Counted from the first letter of the stretch, positions 18,796 through 28,117 are shown. The stretch is DNA of 56,954 nt from Thermodesulfobacteriota bacterium (GCA_030550555.1 JAUQPD010000056.1:1-56954); one strand, 5' to 3'. Notes: generated by a model from the sequence alone, not told the origin. Made by a program: numbers and translations.

Positions 18796-19623
18796 ATGAA
18801 GTTCTTTTTTCTTGAACTTGCTCTCTTTGTCTACTTTATCTCCTGGGTTGGATTTATTTTCTACTTTAAAAGCCTTGAGAAAAGGGCCTATCAAGTAGCC
18901 CTCCTTGTCCTCTCAATCGGGGCAGGTTTTCACTCCCTTAGTCTCATTTTTCTCTTAAGAACCCTCTATACAGAGGGAGAGTATAATTTTAGTGATGCCC
19001 TAAATATACTTTCCTTCTTACTTGTCGCAACTTTTATTTACTTTAACCTTGCTCGAGAGAGGGCCTATGCCTTAGGAACCTTTCTTCTACCCTTACCCAT
19101 AGGACTTGGTCTCCTTTCCCTTCTTTTCTTTAAGAATACTCAGAGCCCCTTTCCGCCTGTCCTCTTTAAATCAGTGTGGTTTCCAATCCATGTCTTTACT
19201 TCTCTTCTCTCTCATGCCTTTTTACTAAACGGACTAATGAGCTCTTTTTTATATCTCCTGCAAGAAAGGGAGCTTAAGAGAAAAAGATTTGGTCTCCTCT
19301 TTAGAAAGCTTCCTCCTCTTTATGTCCTTGAGAAAATTTCTGAAAAGGCCCTTTATCATGGCTTTTTCTTTTTGACCCTGGGAATTTTGAGTGGTGCTAT
19401 TTGGAGTGAGCTTGTCTTCGGAGATTACTGGAGATGGTCTGCAAAGGAGGTGATTTCTCTTTCGCTTTGGCTGATATATGCAGGAATGCTCCATCAGAGA
19501 ATACTTATAGGATGGCGCGGAAAGAGACTTGCTTACACCTTCATCTTGGGGAGTTTCCTCTGGTTTTTGACCTTCTTTGTTGTAAATTTTTACATAAGGG
19601 GCTTTCATACCTATGGCTTCTGA
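18796..19623 (+). CDS. CcsA/HemX-like cytochrome c assembly membrane protein
   Basis: 275 residues with about eight hydrophobic segments. The C-terminal half matches the CcsA/CcmC/HemX family: GDYWRWSAKEVISLSLWLIY corresponds to the haem-handling WWD-type segment (usual GxxWxWDxKE), with Ser in place of the Asp. HQRILIGWRGKR and a final VNFYIRGFHTYGF follow. Likely ligand histidines are in HVFTSLLSH. The gene is fused by an 11-base overlap to hemA, the usual HemX position, so it acts in haem supply or in cytochrome c maturation. The second role fits the large multihaem cytochrome encoded at 23143-24825. No ResB/Ccs1 gene is nearby. Confidence 0.8.
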   Translation: MKFFFLELALFVYFISWVGFIFYFKSLEKRAYQVALLVLSIGAGFHSLSLIFLLRTLYTEGEYNFSDALNILSFLLVATFIYFNLARERAYALGTFLLPLPIGLGLLSLLFFKNTQSPFPPVLFKSVWFPIHVFTSLLSHAFLLNGLMSSFLYLLQERELKRKRFGLLFRKLPPLYVLEKISEKALYHGFFFLTLGILSGAIWSELVFGDYWRWSAKEVISLSLWLIYAGMLHQRILIGWRGKRLAYTFILGSFLWFLTFFVVNFYIRGFHTYGF

Positions 19624-21001
19624 CTTTACCATACTCCTAATTGGCATTAATCATAGGACCGCACCTGTTGAAATACGAGAAAGACTATCCTTTAACAATT
19701 CTCCTATTCATCCTCTTGAACTTATCAAGCAGATCGAGCTTCCAATAAAGGAGGCCTTTTTCTTATCAACCTGTAACAGAGTAGAGTTTATTTTTGTTTC
19801 AGACAAAGACAAGAGGGAAGACCTTTTAAATAAACTTGAAGAAATTCTTTCAAGTATAAGTGCCATTCCTCATAATTTGCTTCTAAATTACCTTTACTTT
19901 TATGAGAACAAGGAGGCCATCAGACACCTCTTTGAAGTTGCCTGTGGTTTAGACTCAATGGTTCTCGGGGAGCCCCAAATTCTTGGCCAGCTTAAGGATG
20001 CCTATCGCAAGGCTCTTGAGCTCAGAACTTGTGGTCTGGTGCTGAATAAAGTTCTTCATAGAGCCTTTTTTGTTGCAAAGAGAGTGAGGACAGAGACAGG
20101 TATCGGAGGAGGAGCGGTTTCGGTCAGTTTTGCTGCGGTTCAACTTGCTAAAAAAGTCCTCGGATCGCTAAAGGACAAAAAGGTCCTACTTATTGGAGCA
20201 GGGGAAATGGCTGAACTTGCCTGCCAGCATCTCATATCAAATGGTGCTAAGGAGATCCTAATTGCTAACAGAACACTAAGCAGGGCTGTAGAGCTGGCAG
20301 AGAAATTCAAAGGAAAAGCCTTTTCTCTTGAGGAACTTCCTGAGATACTAATAGAAGCAGATATTGTAATCTCCTCAACAGGTGCTCCAGGGTTTGTAAT
20401 TAACAAATCTACAATTGCTCCGCTTTTGAGAGTGAGAAAATTCAGACCTCTTTTCATTATTGACATTGCAGTTCCAAGGGATGTAGATCCTGAAGTCAAT
20501 CAACTTGAGAATGTCTATCTTTTTGACATCGATGATCTTAAGGAGGTTGTTGAAGAAAATCTCAAAAATCGCAAAAAGGAAGCTCTCAGGGCAAAGGCTA
20601 TCATCGAAGAAGAAGTGCTAAAAATGGAAAAATGGCTTGCTGAGCTCTCCATTTATCCTACTATAAGAAGACTTGCTCAATGGGCTGAAGGTATTCGGCA
20701 AAAAGAACTGGAAAAGACCTTAAGAAAGCTCAAAAATATCTCTGACGAAGAAAAAAAGGCCCTTGAGGTCTTAACTATTTCCCTTGTTCAGAAACTCTTA
20801 CAACCACCCATCCTTTTTCTTAAAAATGGTTATCATGAAGAAGGAAAATATGCGGTCAGTCTCATAAGAGAAGTCTATCGCTTAGACGAAACTCAAGATG
20901 CTATTTTAGAACCAGACCAAGAATTCTCCGAAGAATCATTAAGTTGTGACCTTGTGAAAGGACTCCCTGAAATGAAGGAGAGAAAAAAATTACTTCAATG
21001 A
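19613..21001 (+). CDS. hemA: Glutamyl-tRNA reductase
   Basis: First enzyme of the C5 haem pathway; reduces Glu-tRNA to glutamate-1-semialdehyde with NADPH. The 462-residue chain begins with GINHRTAPVEIRERL. It carries the catalytic cysteine in FLSTCNRVEF near residue 54, the SMVLGEPQILGQLKDAY motif near 117, the NADPH loop LLIGAGEMAELA near 195 and a C-terminal dimerisation helix. It overlaps the ccsA-like gene by 11 bases. No other hem genes follow; the 3' end faces ssb at a 25-base distance. Confidence 0.97.
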   Translation: MASDFTILLIGINHRTAPVEIRERLSFNNSPIHPLELIKQIELPIKEAFFLSTCNRVEFIFVSDKDKREDLLNKLEEILSSISAIPHNLLLNYLYFYENKEAIRHLFEVACGLDSMVLGEPQILGQLKDAYRKALELRTCGLVLNKVLHRAFFVAKRVRTETGIGGGAVSVSFAAVQLAKKVLGSLKDKKVLLIGAGEMAELACQHLISNGAKEILIANRTLSRAVELAEKFKGKAFSLEELPEILIEADIVISSTGAPGFVINKSTIAPLLRVRKFRPLFIIDIAVPRDVDPEVNQLENVYLFDIDDLKEVVEENLKNRKKEALRAKAIIEEEVLKMEKWLAELSIYPTIRRLAQWAEGIRQKELEKTLRKLKNISDEEKKALEVLTISLVQKLLQPPILFLKNGYHEEGKYAVSLIREVYRLDETQDAILEPDQEFSEESLSCDLVKGLPEMKERKKLLQ

Positions 21002-21026
21002 CCTTGATGACCTTGAGGCAGTCCCG

Positions 21027-21464
21027 TTAAAAGGGAATATCGTCATCTTCCAGAGGTGGTATCTCATCAGGTAGATCCAAAAGGTCTTCCTTGGGAGGGA
21101 GGGGTTTTTTAAATTCGGCAGGAGATTCATCGTGCTTTCTATCTCTGTCAAGGATTTGCAGATTCTGAACCCAGACCTCGGTTATAAATCTGGTTTGACC
21201 ATTTCTGTCTTCGAATTTCCTTGTGCGAAGTTTACCCTCTACATAAACACGAGATCCTTTGCTGAGATACTCCCCACAAATCTCTGCAAGGCGACCAAAG
21301 GCGACTAATCTATGCCATTCGGTAATTGTCTCCTTTTCTCCATTCTTGACAAAAACTTCATTTGTAGCAATTCGGAATACCGCAACAGGCTTTCCATCGA
21401 GAGTATATCTGATCTCTGGGTCTGCTCCTAATCTTCCAAGAAGAATAACCTTGTTGACACTCAT
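21027..21464 (-). CDS. ssb: Single-stranded DNA-binding protein
   Basis: 145 residues with an OB fold (VNKVILLGRLGADPEIRYT; ATNEVFVKNGEKETITEWHR; GSRVYVEGKLRTR) and the acidic C-terminal tip EDDDIPF through which SSB recruits repair and replication proteins. The open frame extends 56 codons further upstream to 21632, but that extension lies inside the radical SAM gene and has no SSB homology. I place the start at ATG 21464; a GAGGA lies 14 bases upstream, which is longer than ideal. Confidence 0.95.
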   Translation of the reverse strand: MSVNKVILLGRLGADPEIRYTLDGKPVAVFRIATNEVFVKNGEKETITEWHRLVAFGRLAEICGEYLSKGSRVYVEGKLRTRKFEDRNGQTRFITEVWVQNLQILDRDRKHDESPAEFKKPLPPKEDLLDLPDEIPPLEDDDIPF

Positions 21465-21495
21465 ATTTTTGAATATAGTCCTCGGAGGAAAATTT

Positions 21496-23064
21496 TCAAC
21501 TTGACGCCAAAATATTGTCCTTACAAGCTCCACAGGCTTTACAATAATTTGGCTCACAAAACCTTGTAAGTTCTCCCTTCCTAGCCTGCTCCCACTCTCT
21601 AATGAGAAAGCTTTTAGATACACCTGTAGCAATTATCTCCCAGGGAAGTTTCCTATTAAAATCCCTTGAAGGTTTTAGAAACTCTTGGACACTTGGATGT
21701 AATCTTAGAACCTCCTTTGTAGACTTACCCTCTGCAAGGGCAATCAAAAAATCTTTCAACTCTTCTGAACCCCTTGCAAGGATTGCCTGAAGTAATGCCT
21801 CTTTGTGGGACTCAAAGCGCAATTCAACTACTCTCCTAAGCTCTTTCTCTAAAAAAGATCTTTTCTCCTCAAGGAGGTCTAAACAAAAACCCTCCCACTG
21901 AAAGGGGGTGTGTGGTTTTGGCACAAAGGGCGTAAAAGAAGCCCTAACAGAAAAGGGAAGTTTAAGTTTTTTGACACTTTTTAGAAACTCAACATTTTCT
22001 CGGAGATCCTCCTCAGTCTCAAAAGGAAGGCCATAGATAAAGTAAAGTTTAACCTTTTTAATACCTACATTAGCTACCTTCTTTAAGGTCTCCATAATCA
22101 AGGAATTGTCTATTGGTTTGTTTATCACTCTTTTTAGTCTCTCTGATGCAGTCTCTGGAGCAAGAGCTATACTCTTAGTTTTTGAAAGGAGAGCAAGAAA
22201 CTCATCACTTAAGCCTTCAACTCTCAGAGATGAAAAGGTTAAAATTGCCTCCTTCTCAATAAGCCTTTTCCCAAGCTCCAGGATCTCCTCTTTTTCAAGA
22301 AATTCTAAACCGATTAGGCCTATTTTTGCCCCCTTGGGAATACGTTCAACAACCTTTAAAAGGGCATCTTTATTGTATCGCCTTGGAGGTCTATAGATAA
22401 AACCTGCAAGGCAAAATCTGCAAGCTCTTCCACAGCCCCTTGAAACCTCAAGTAAGTAACTCTCCCTAAATTGGGCATCTTGAGATAGGACATCTGAAAA
22501 GGGAGGCTCTAGAAGCTCCTTTTTCTTTCTTATTTGATATAGCTCTTTTTTCTTTTTAGGATTAATAAAAAAGTCCCAAGAAGTGAGAGTGGATAGAAGG
22601 GCCTCCTTTTTCCCCTGAGTCTCAATCAGAGCAGAAATAAAGTCCTCTTCAATTGCCTCCCACTCTCCAAGCAAGAAACCATCAAGAAAGGGAAATAAGG
22701 GAAGAGGATTTGCCCAAACTGCAACCCCGCCTGCTATAATGAGCTGATTTTCTCTATCATCAGGGCTAAGGCCAACTCCTCCTGCAAGGAGAATCCGCAC
22801 TACATTAACATAGTCTCCTTCAAAGGGAATTGAAAATATAACCACAGGAAAATCCCTTAAGGGGCGATTGCTCTCAAGAGAGCGAGGATCCTTTTCGTTC
22901 CAGAAGATCCTTTCACAGACGATTTCATCAAAGAGATTGAGTCTTTTATAGAGGGTTAGAAAACCTAAATTTGACATTCCAAGAGAGTAGTTATTTGGAA
23001 AAACAAGAGCAACAGGGATTCGGCCTCGCCAGCGTTTTTTAATAATGTTTTTTTCTCTCTCCAT
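21496..23064 (-). CDS. Radical SAM protein (TIGR03960-like) with C-terminal cysteine cluster
   Basis: 522 residues. The N-terminal ~190 residues resemble the B12-binding-type domain of the TIGR03960 group (VALVFPNNYSLGMSNLGFLT; IFSIPFEGDYVNVVRILLAGG). The radical SAM core has the cluster motif CGRACRFC (CX3CX2C) near residue 210, followed by FRPPRRY-type residues and EFLEKEEILE. A short tail near the stop holds four cysteines (CEPNYCKACGAC), a possible second iron-sulfur or metal site. This group is widespread in anaerobes but has no proven reaction that I know of; relatives fused to DUF2344 have been linked to tRNA or rRNA modification. It reads into ssb 31 bases downstream. Confidence 0.85.
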   Translation of the reverse strand: MEREKNIIKKRWRGRIPVALVFPNNYSLGMSNLGFLTLYKRLNLFDEIVCERIFWNEKDPRSLESNRPLRDFPVVIFSIPFEGDYVNVVRILLAGGVGLSPDDRENQLIIAGGVAVWANPLPLFPFLDGFLLGEWEAIEEDFISALIETQGKKEALLSTLTSWDFFINPKKKKELYQIRKKKELLEPPFSDVLSQDAQFRESYLLEVSRGCGRACRFCLAGFIYRPPRRYNKDALLKVVERIPKGAKIGLIGLEFLEKEEILELGKRLIEKEAILTFSSLRVEGLSDEFLALLSKTKSIALAPETASERLKRVINKPIDNSLIMETLKKVANVGIKKVKLYFIYGLPFETEEDLRENVEFLKSVKKLKLPFSVRASFTPFVPKPHTPFQWEGFCLDLLEEKRSFLEKELRRVVELRFESHKEALLQAILARGSEELKDFLIALAEGKSTKEVLRLHPSVQEFLKPSRDFNRKLPWEIIATGVSKSFLIREWEQARKGELTRFCEPNYCKACGACKDNILASS

Positions 23065-23142
23065 TTGGTGCCTATCTCTACCTAAGCCAAGCCCTCACGA
23101 AAAGGTCTAAACTTAAAAGATTTATGAGGTATATTAATCACG

Positions 23143-24825
23143 ATGTCAACCTATTTCAAAGGTCTGTCATTTTTTATAGCTGGTCTATCCCTTGCAATCA
23201 TTTTCTCCTATCTAACAGAAAAGCCAAAAGGTAAGGGAGAGATTCCCATATTAACCACAGGAAGGCCAGAACTGTGTCTTCTCTGCCACAAGGAACGTCT
23301 ACAGGAGAAGGCCCATGCGGTTGAGATGCTTGGCTGTTCAAGTTGCCACTTGGGAAATCCTTTCACTCCCAACAAAGCTCTTGCCCACAGAGGAATGATT
23401 AGGAACCCTTCTGACCTGAGATACATTGAACGCACCTGTGGACAGCCAAATTGCCATCCTGGAGATGTAAAAAAAGTAAGAAACTCTCTAATGGCTACGA
23501 ATCATGGAATAATTGTAAGGCTCCTTAAGGTCTTTGGGGAGGAGGAAGTCCTAAGGAAATACCCAAACATAAAAGTTTCTGATCTCTACAAGAGCGAAAA
23601 GTTACTCAGGGAGAGTTTTGCTCTTGACTATTTTAGAAAACTCTGTGGATCCTGTCACCTCTATCTTGAAAAGGAGAAAATGCCTGATTTCCTTGCAGAA
23701 AAGGGAGGAGGATGCTCTGCCTGTCACCTTGAAGAGGGAGGTAGAGAACTTCTTGCAAAGGGCATTCATCCTCGCTTGAGTAAGAAAGTACCTCTTGAGA
23801 GATGCGTTCGCTGTCATAATAGAAGCGGGAGAATTGGGTTTACCTATCAGGGGCTATATGAGACAAGCCAAGGTGGTATATATGACATGAAGTGGGTTGA
23901 TGGAAGAGAACTTGTTAAGATCAAACCTGATGTTCATTTCAAGGCAGGGCTTCACTGTAGTGACTGTCATACGCGAGATGAAGTCATGGGGGATGGGAAC
24001 TTCTACCGCAATATTGCCCTGGCCCTTGAAGTAAGGTGCGAAACCTGTCATCACTGGAATTTGACAACAGAGAAGGGAAAAAGATTGGAAAATCTGGAAG
24101 TGCGAAATGGAAAGGTCTTTTTAAGGGGAAAATTTAGTGGAAAACTCCATGAAGTAAAGAGGCCCTCTGAGAGGTGTCAGGATAGATATCACAGGAGACT
24201 TACCTGTTCTGCCTGTCATTCTCATTATATGCCTCAATGTATGGGCTGTCATGTAAGATTTGATCCACGGGACAGACACTTTGACAAAATTTGGGCAAGA
24301 GAGAGGAAAGGACTTTGGGAAGAATATGAGTCCTATAGAGAGATAGAAAAACCTGTGCTTGCTGTAAAGGGAGACAAGATAGTTCCAGTTACACCAGGGT
24401 GACAGGACTTGATCACCCTTCTTGATAGAAGGGGGAGGGCCTTTAGACAGTTTCATAGTTTCACTTGGGCCCACATTGAGCCCCACTCAACTCAGCGGGA
24501 ATCTCGTTCCTGTAAAGATTGTCATCAGGATCCAAAGGTCCTTGGTCTTGGTTTTGGTCATATAACCATTAAAAATAGTACCCTTCATTTTGAACCAGTT
24601 GAAAAACCTTTTGCTCAAGTAAATGCAACTCTCTCTCAGGTAGGCACCTTTGAAGGAAAGGCGCTTGTTAAGTTCAATAGAGAAGGGATGCGACCCTTTA
24701 CGCAGGAAGAACTTGAGAGGATCTTAAAGGTTGGACTTTGTCTCAATTGTCACCCTGAAAAGGACAAGATCTTCAGGACCTGGCGCAAAAACATTAAGTG
24801 TCCTCGTTTGGGATCATTTAAGTGA
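23143..24825 (+). CDS. Twelve-haem cytochrome c, probable selenoprotein read through TGA 24400-24402
   Basis: Reading 561 codons with one in-frame TGA (codon 420) gives a 560-residue exported protein. The N-terminus (residues 6-24, hydrophobic) is a signal anchor or signal peptide. Ten c-type haem sites precede the TGA: CLLCH, CSSCH, CGQPNCH (a CX4CH), CGSCH, CSACH, CVRCH, CSDCH, CETCH, CSACH, CMGCH. Two follow it: CKDCH and CLNCH. The downstream part (24409-24825 as an isolated frame) has no signal sequence, no usable ribosome site and is in the same frame. It could not be haem-loaded alone, because haem attachment is periplasmic. The TGA context is GGG-TGA-CAG and a SECIS-like hairpin follows. 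Role: electron transfer, substrate unknown. The alternatives are a nonsense mutation or a base error. Confidence 0.8.
24413..24436 (+). promoter_or_regulatory. Candidate bacterial SECIS hairpin after TGA 24400-24402
   Basis: CCCTTCT (24416-24422), loop TGAT (24423-24426) and AGAAGGG (24427-24433) form a perfect 7-bp stem. Two further pairs (T24413-A24436, C24414-G24435) sit below one A-G mismatch. Twenty bases separate the TGA from the loop and a G is the second loop base. Both fit the published bacterial SECIS pattern as I remember it (loop 16-37 bases away, G in the first two loop positions). Confidence 0.6.
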
Positions 24826-24843
24826 TTTCAAAAGACATATCCT

Positions 24844-24871
24844 TTGGAATTTTTAGATGCGGTGGTATATT
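24844..24871 (+). promoter_or_regulatory. Possible promoter for carD
   Basis: TTGGAA, a 16-base spacer and TATATT end 17 bases before the carD start. Matches are 4 of 6 and 5 of 6. Confidence 0.35.
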
Positions 24872-24888
24872 TAAATAGGTGTTAGGCG

Positions 24889-25371
24889 ATGTTTAAGATT
24901 GGGGATCTTGTGGTTTACCCAGGCTGTGGCGTAGGTAAAATCTTAGCAATTGAGGAACAGATTATTGAGGGAAGATCAATTAAGACCTACATCTTCAAAC
25001 CACTAGACAATGAAACCCAATTCTATATACCTGTAGAATCTGCTAAAAAAATTGGACTAAGGGCAATAATACAGAGATCAGAGGCACTCAAGGTCTATGA
25101 CATACTTGCCAAACAAGAAGTAAATATTCCCAACGGGAATTGGAACAAGCGATATAGAGAATATACTGAACGACTAAAAAGCGGTGAGCTTACAGTTATA
25201 GCTTCCCTTGTTAGAGAACTTTACGAAATTTCCAAGAGGAAACCTCTTTCCTACGGAGAGAGGAGAATCTTTGAAAAGGCCAGGGAACTCCTTATCACTG
25301 AGCTCTCTATCTGTGAGAATTGTTCGATTGAGGAGATGGAGAGGAAAATAAAAACTCTTCTTGAAGGCTAA
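24889..25371 (+). CDS. carD: CarD/CdnL-family RNA polymerase-binding regulator
   Basis: 160 residues: an N-terminal Tudor-like RNA-polymerase interaction domain (FKIGDLVVYPGCGVGKILAI, TYIFKPLDNETQFYIPVESA) and a C-terminal helical DNA-binding part (SYGERRIFEKARELLITELS). CarD proteins bind the beta subunit and stabilise open promoter complexes, often at rRNA promoters. It is followed 12 bases later by the PIN-TRAM gene, a pairing seen in many bacteria (with ispD often next, absent here). Confidence 0.93.
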   Translation: MFKIGDLVVYPGCGVGKILAIEEQIIEGRSIKTYIFKPLDNETQFYIPVESAKKIGLRAIIQRSEALKVYDILAKQEVNIPNGNWNKRYREYTERLKSGELTVIASLVRELYEISKRKPLSYGERRIFEKARELLITELSICENCSIEEMERKIKTLLEG

Positions 25372-25383
25372 GGTGTTTTTGCA

Positions 25384-26445
25384 GTGAAAAAGTATACTTT
25401 TCAAATAATACTTCTTGTTATCAGTTTTGTTCTTGGCTCATCAATATTTTATTATTTCTATTATAGCAGTAAAGGTATAAGCTGGGTAATTGGGGGAGGT
25501 ATTCTTGGTGTTGGGCTTGCCCTAATTACCATATATCTTGAAAATAAGATTAGACAACTTCCTCTGCTAAAGGTATTAGGAGGTGTACTTGGTCTTATCT
25601 TAGGGTTGGGTTTAGCTAAACTAATATCATCTATTTTTGAAATATTTACGACACGAGTATGGCAAGTCTTTTTGTATGTTATGAGTGCTTTGGGGCTAAG
25701 CTATCTCGGGATTATGCTATTCAGTAAAAAAATTGAAGAAATACGCTTTAGTGAATTTCTGGAAAGGATTGGAGAGCGATTTTTCTCCAAGCTTAGTTAT
25801 CCTGTAAATACCCTTTCGCGAAAATTTTCTCGAAAGGGAGTGCCAAAGGTCATTGATACTAGTGCAATTATAGATGGAAGGCTTGTTGATCTTGCAAGAA
25901 CAGGTTGGCTTGAAGGGCCGATCCTACTTCCAAGAATAATACTTGAGGAAATTCAACTTCTCGCAGATAGCACCGATCCTGTGAAAAGAAGTAGAGGCAG
26001 GAGAGCCCTTGAACTCCTAAATGAATTAAAGGAGGTCTTCAAAGGAGAATTTAGGATTGTTGAGCAGGACTATAAAAATCTTCAAACTGATGAAAAACTC
26101 ATAAAAATCTGCCAGGAATTCTCGGCAAAATTGATTACTACGGATTATAATTTAAACAAACTAAGTAAGCTCTATGGCATTGAAGTCTTAAATATTAATG
26201 AACTTTTTCTTGCCCTTAGACCAACTGTCAAACCTGGTGATTTGGTGAGAGTCCAGATTGTTAAGGAGGGAAAAGAGCGAGAGCAGGGTGTGGGATACCT
26301 GGAGGATGGCACTATGGTTGTTGTAGAAAACGCAAGACACCTTGTAGGCGAGACCTTAGAGGTAGTAGTCAGTCATCTCCTACATTCTCATTCAGGTAGG
26401 ATTGTCTTTGCCCAGTTAAAGGAAGTCAAATCTTTTAATGCCTAA
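25384..26445 (+). CDS. Membrane PIN-TRAM domain protein (YacL-like)
   Basis: 353 residues. Four hydrophobic segments occupy about residues 5-115, a PIN nuclease domain about 150-275 (VIDTSAIIDGRLVDLARTG with the first acidic residues; ILLPRIILEEIQLLADS; LITTDYNLNKL) and a TRAM domain about 290-350 (KPGDLVRVQIVKEG; VVENARHLVGETLEV). PIN domains are Mg-dependent RNases and TRAM binds RNA, so a membrane-tethered RNase is likely; substrate unknown. The start is a GTG 12 bases after carD. It overlaps mutL by 8 bases. Confidence 0.9.
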   Translation: MKKYTFQIILLVISFVLGSSIFYYFYYSSKGISWVIGGGILGVGLALITIYLENKIRQLPLLKVLGGVLGLILGLGLAKLISSIFEIFTTRVWQVFLYVMSALGLSYLGIMLFSKKIEEIRFSEFLERIGERFFSKLSYPVNTLSRKFSRKGVPKVIDTSAIIDGRLVDLARTGWLEGPILLPRIILEEIQLLADSTDPVKRSRGRRALELLNELKEVFKGEFRIVEQDYKNLQTDEKLIKICQEFSAKLITTDYNLNKLSKLYGIEVLNINELFLALRPTVKPGDLVRVQIVKEGKEREQGVGYLEDGTMVVVENARHLVGETLEVVVSHLLHSHSGRIVFAQLKEVKSFNA

Positions 26446-28117
26446 GATAAAGCTTCTTCCACCTGAAATCAGGGGAAAGATTGCCGCTGGAGAAGTTATT
26501 GAAAGACCTGCATCAGTTATAAAGGAACTTTTAGAGAATGCCTTTGATGCTGGAGCAACAAGAGTAAAGGTTGAGTTCACCAAGGGGGGACTTGAAAGGA
26601 TCGCTGTCTATGACAATGGCGAAGGAATGTCCCCAGAGGATCTCAAGGTCTGCTATTTGCCATTCGCTACAAGTAAGCTCACCTCACTCGAGGACCTTTT
26701 AAATCTCTCTTCATATGGATTTAGAGGGGAAGCCCTTCACAGTATCGCCCAGGTCTCAAACCTTAAAATAATTAGCAAGTCTAAGGATGAGCCCTCTGCT
26801 TTTGAGATAGAAATATCCTTTGGGAGTGAGAGAGCCTTTCGCCCAGCTAAACTCAAAGAAGGCACTTTAGTTATCGTAGAAAATCTTTTCAAAAATGTTC
26901 CAGCACGCCTTGCCTTTCTCAAAAATACTAAAACTGAAACTACAAAAAATCTTGAACTCATTCGCGCTATAATGCTTACTAATCCTCATCTTCGATTTGA
27001 AGTTATTGTTGATGAAAAGAAACACCTTTACTGGAAGGGGGGATCCCTCCCCGAGCTCTTATCATATATCTTTGAAATAGACCAAGCTCTCCTTCAAGAG
27101 TCTGAGTTTTTTCAACCTCCCTTAAAAATTCACCTTGTTCTCAGCAGTACCCAAAAGACTTTCCCTCACTCTCGATTTCTCTTCATCTTAGTAAACAAAA
27201 GACTCATCAAAGACGAAAAATTAAGTAAAGTTTTTCTTGGCCTTCTTAGGCACTATTATGGCCCTCTTGGATATCCCCTTGGAGTCCTCCACATTCAACT
27301 TCCTCCTCATCTTATTGACTTTAATGTGCACCCAGCAAAGTGGGAAGTTAGATTCAAAAAAGAAAGCGATGTCACAAGGGGAATTGAATCTGCAATAAAA
27401 GACCTTTTTAGCAGAAAAAAAGTCCTCTACAAAGGTGAGGAAAGGCATGAACTTCCTTTCAAGGTTGAAGAGGATTTACCCCTTGACTATTCCCCTGCAT
27501 CTAAGACCGTTTTTGATGCCAATATTTTACAGAGAACTATGCAGATTCCTATCTTCCAAGATGACTACAAAGGACGCCTTCTTGGTGTGTTTCAAGAAAT
27601 TTATGCCCTTTACGAAAAAGATAAAGAGCTCTATATCATTGATCTTCACGCCTTAACTGAAAGGATCATTTACGAAGAACTCAGAGAGAAAAGAGACCGT
27701 TTCGAGCCCCAGGTCCTTCTTATTCCAATGGTCATCAAACTAAGCTCTGAAATGTTGACAGATCTAGAGGAAAAATTGAAATTTCTTAAAGAATATGGCT
27801 TTGAAGTTGAGAGTTTTGGTCCTGATGGGCTTATTGTAAGAGCAGTTCCCTCAGATTTGAGGGACTACGCAAGGGAGATAATTGAGGAATTTCTCGTTCA
27901 TCCTTGGGTAAGTCCTGATAAGGCAAGGGACAATTTTAGAAGGGATCTTGCGTGTAAACTTGCTAAAAGACGAGGTGACTATTTTTCTCAGGAGGAGCGA
28001 TTAGCTCTAATCAAAAGATTTTTTCGAGAATCTCTTGAAACCTGTCCCCATGGAAGGCCAATTTTCTTTAAATTAAGCCTTGAAGAGATAGAGAAAAGGC
28101 TTAAGAGAAAGCTATGA
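26438..28117 (+). CDS. mutL: DNA mismatch repair protein MutL, endonuclease type
   Basis: 559 residues. The N-terminal GHKL ATPase has IAAGEVIERPASVIKELLEN, DNGEGM and SYGFRGEAL. The C-terminal dimerisation domain carries the metal-binding endonuclease motif in the form DLHALTERIIYEE (usual DQHAxxERxxYE, with Gln replaced by Leu), together with ACKLAKRRGD and CPHGRP. It should therefore nick DNA itself, as expected for bacteria without MutH. It is separated from mutS by 12 kb but tightly joined to PIN-TRAM (8-base overlap) and miaA (4-base overlap). Confidence 0.96.
   Translation: MPKIKLLPPEIRGKIAAGEVIERPASVIKELLENAFDAGATRVKVEFTKGGLERIAVYDNGEGMSPEDLKVCYLPFATSKLTSLEDLLNLSSYGFRGEALHSIAQVSNLKIISKSKDEPSAFEIEISFGSERAFRPAKLKEGTLVIVENLFKNVPARLAFLKNTKTETTKNLELIRAIMLTNPHLRFEVIVDEKKHLYWKGGSLPELLSYIFEIDQALLQESEFFQPPLKIHLVLSSTQKTFPHSRFLFILVNKRLIKDEKLSKVFLGLLRHYYGPLGYPLGVLHIQLPPHLIDFNVHPAKWEVRFKKESDVTRGIESAIKDLFSRKKVLYKGEERHELPFKVEEDLPLDYSPASKTVFDANILQRTMQIPIFQDDYKGRLLGVFQEIYALYEKDKELYIIDLHALTERIIYEELREKRDRFEPQVLLIPMVIKLSSEMLTDLEEKLKFLKEYGFEVESFGPDGLIVRAVPSDLRDYAREIIEEFLVHPWVSPDKARDNFRRDLACKLAKRRGDYFSQEERLALIKRFFRESLETCPHGRPIFFKLSLEEIEKRLKRKL

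Noticed and set aside
21465-21632. 56-codon N-terminal extension of SSB
   Set aside because: It lies within the radical SAM gene and has no OB-fold similarity.
24409-24825. Independent two-haem cytochrome gene
   Set aside because: It lacks a signal peptide and a spaced ribosome site, and it is in the same frame as the upstream cytochrome. It is better read as the C-terminal part of that protein.
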